DNA of 25,693 bases from JBOHER01 sp050701115. GTDB lineage: Bacteria > Actinomycetota > Actinomycetes > Mycobacteriales > Pseudonocardiaceae. Each line of letters starts with the position of its first letter. The stretch's first letter is position 1. The stretch covers positions 1 to 25,693 of the forward strand of contig JBOHER010000494.1 of assembly GCA_050701115.1 (NCBI GenBank), in the 5' to 3' direction. Both the position numbers and the translations under genes were made by a program. Positions 25,432 through 25,693 of the stretch are shown piece after piece. The notes under the pieces are model-generated. The model saw nothing but the letters and a program-made list of their open reading frames with translations, did not search any database and was not told where the DNA came from.

Positions 25432-25693
25432 GATGCGCTCGATCGACATCCTGCGCCCACGCGTGCTGGCGACCCGGCCATCGCGGATCGAGTTCGTGGT
25501 CGGTGCCCAGATCAACGGCGCCTCGTACCTGGGCACGAACCTGGTCCAGACCGCGGCGTTCCTGCTTGCCAAGATCGCCCGCCGGGAGTTCTCCATCGAC
25601 ACCCGCGTCCGGTTCGGCGCCCTGGACAACGCCCCCTACGAGGTTGTGCTCGACCTTGGAGACCTACACCGATCAGCAGGCCAGTCCTGGCTT
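25432..25693 (+). CDS. Unidentified protein, 5' part; runs off the right edge, possible frameshift
   Basis: I do not recognise this gene with confidence. The frame from ATG 25432 (or ATG 25396) has almost only G or C at third codon positions up to about 25655, so it is coding. It begins MRSIDILRPRVLATRPSRIE, then FVVGAQINGASYLGTN and FGALDNAPYEVVLD. The G-x-Q-x-N-G-x-x-x-x-GT stretch loosely recalls the nucleotide-binding HIGH region of class I aminoacyl-tRNA synthetases, but this is weak. After about 25655 third-position GC drops sharply in this frame and rises in the next frame (LETYTDQQASPG), suggesting a frameshift or deletion. No good ribosome-binding site is seen. Confidence 0.5.

Noticed and set aside
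25408..25629. 73-codon leftward frame at the right end
   Set aside because: Third-position GC favours the rightward frame, and the leftward translation shows no domain.

Overview
The window is high-GC DNA, by eye about two thirds G+C, with strongly GC-biased third codon positions and dense operons whose stop and start codons overlap. The mycofactocin operon, the tandem glycine riboswitches and the P450-ferredoxin pairing point to an actinomycete. The gene content and small extragenic-type palindromes suggest Pseudonocardiaceae (Amycolatopsis or Saccharopolyspora type), but that family assignment is inference. No mobile element, CRISPR array, rRNA or tRNA was recognised.

Region 1 (1-5010) is a mycofactocin locus. 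Reading leftward: mftA (39-aa precursor ending IDGMCGVY), mftB (overlapping mftA), mftC (radical SAM), mftD (FMN oxidase), a mycofactocin-type SDR dehydrogenase, and the 5' part of mftF, which runs off the left edge. The repressor gene mftR is divergent, and a perfect TGGCAC-CGA-GTGCCA palindrome lies between mftR and mftA. mftE and mftG are not in the window.

Region 2 (5011-14546) is a glycine/serine catabolic island. One tandem glycine riboswitch precedes an amino-acid permease gene interrupted by an in-frame amber codon. A second tandem glycine riboswitch precedes gcvP-gcvT-gcvH-glyA-(lipA fragment)-sdaA. The intact genes make a route from glycine via methylene-THF and serine to pyruvate and ammonia. 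The lipA piece is only the C-terminal part of lipoyl synthase, without a radical-SAM core. GcvL (dihydrolipoyl dehydrogenase) must be encoded elsewhere.

Region 3 (14547-23272) is the most interesting part. It holds an APC permease, then a P450, a [3Fe-4S]-type ferredoxin, an FAD ferredoxin reductase, a glutamine-synthetase-like ligase, a signal-less solute-binding-type protein, a PuuD-like gamma-glutamyl hydrolase and a PuuC-like aldehyde dehydrogenase. The last four genes overlap by 4 nt at each junction. The set resembles the gamma-glutamyl (Puu) polyamine route with a complete P450 system in place of the flavin oxidase PuuB. It also recalls the P450/ferredoxin/reductase sets for cyclic secondary amines such as morpholine and piperidine. 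I infer an amine catabolic operon of unknown substrate.

Region 4 (23273-25693) is mostly leftward: a FadR-type GntR regulator coupled to a soluble Cache-domain protein (likely the sensor pair for region 3), then a ribbon-helix-helix/MazF toxin-antitoxin pair convergent with the aldehyde dehydrogenase gene. A rightward coding fragment of unknown function starts near 25432 and runs off the edge, apparently with a late frame change.
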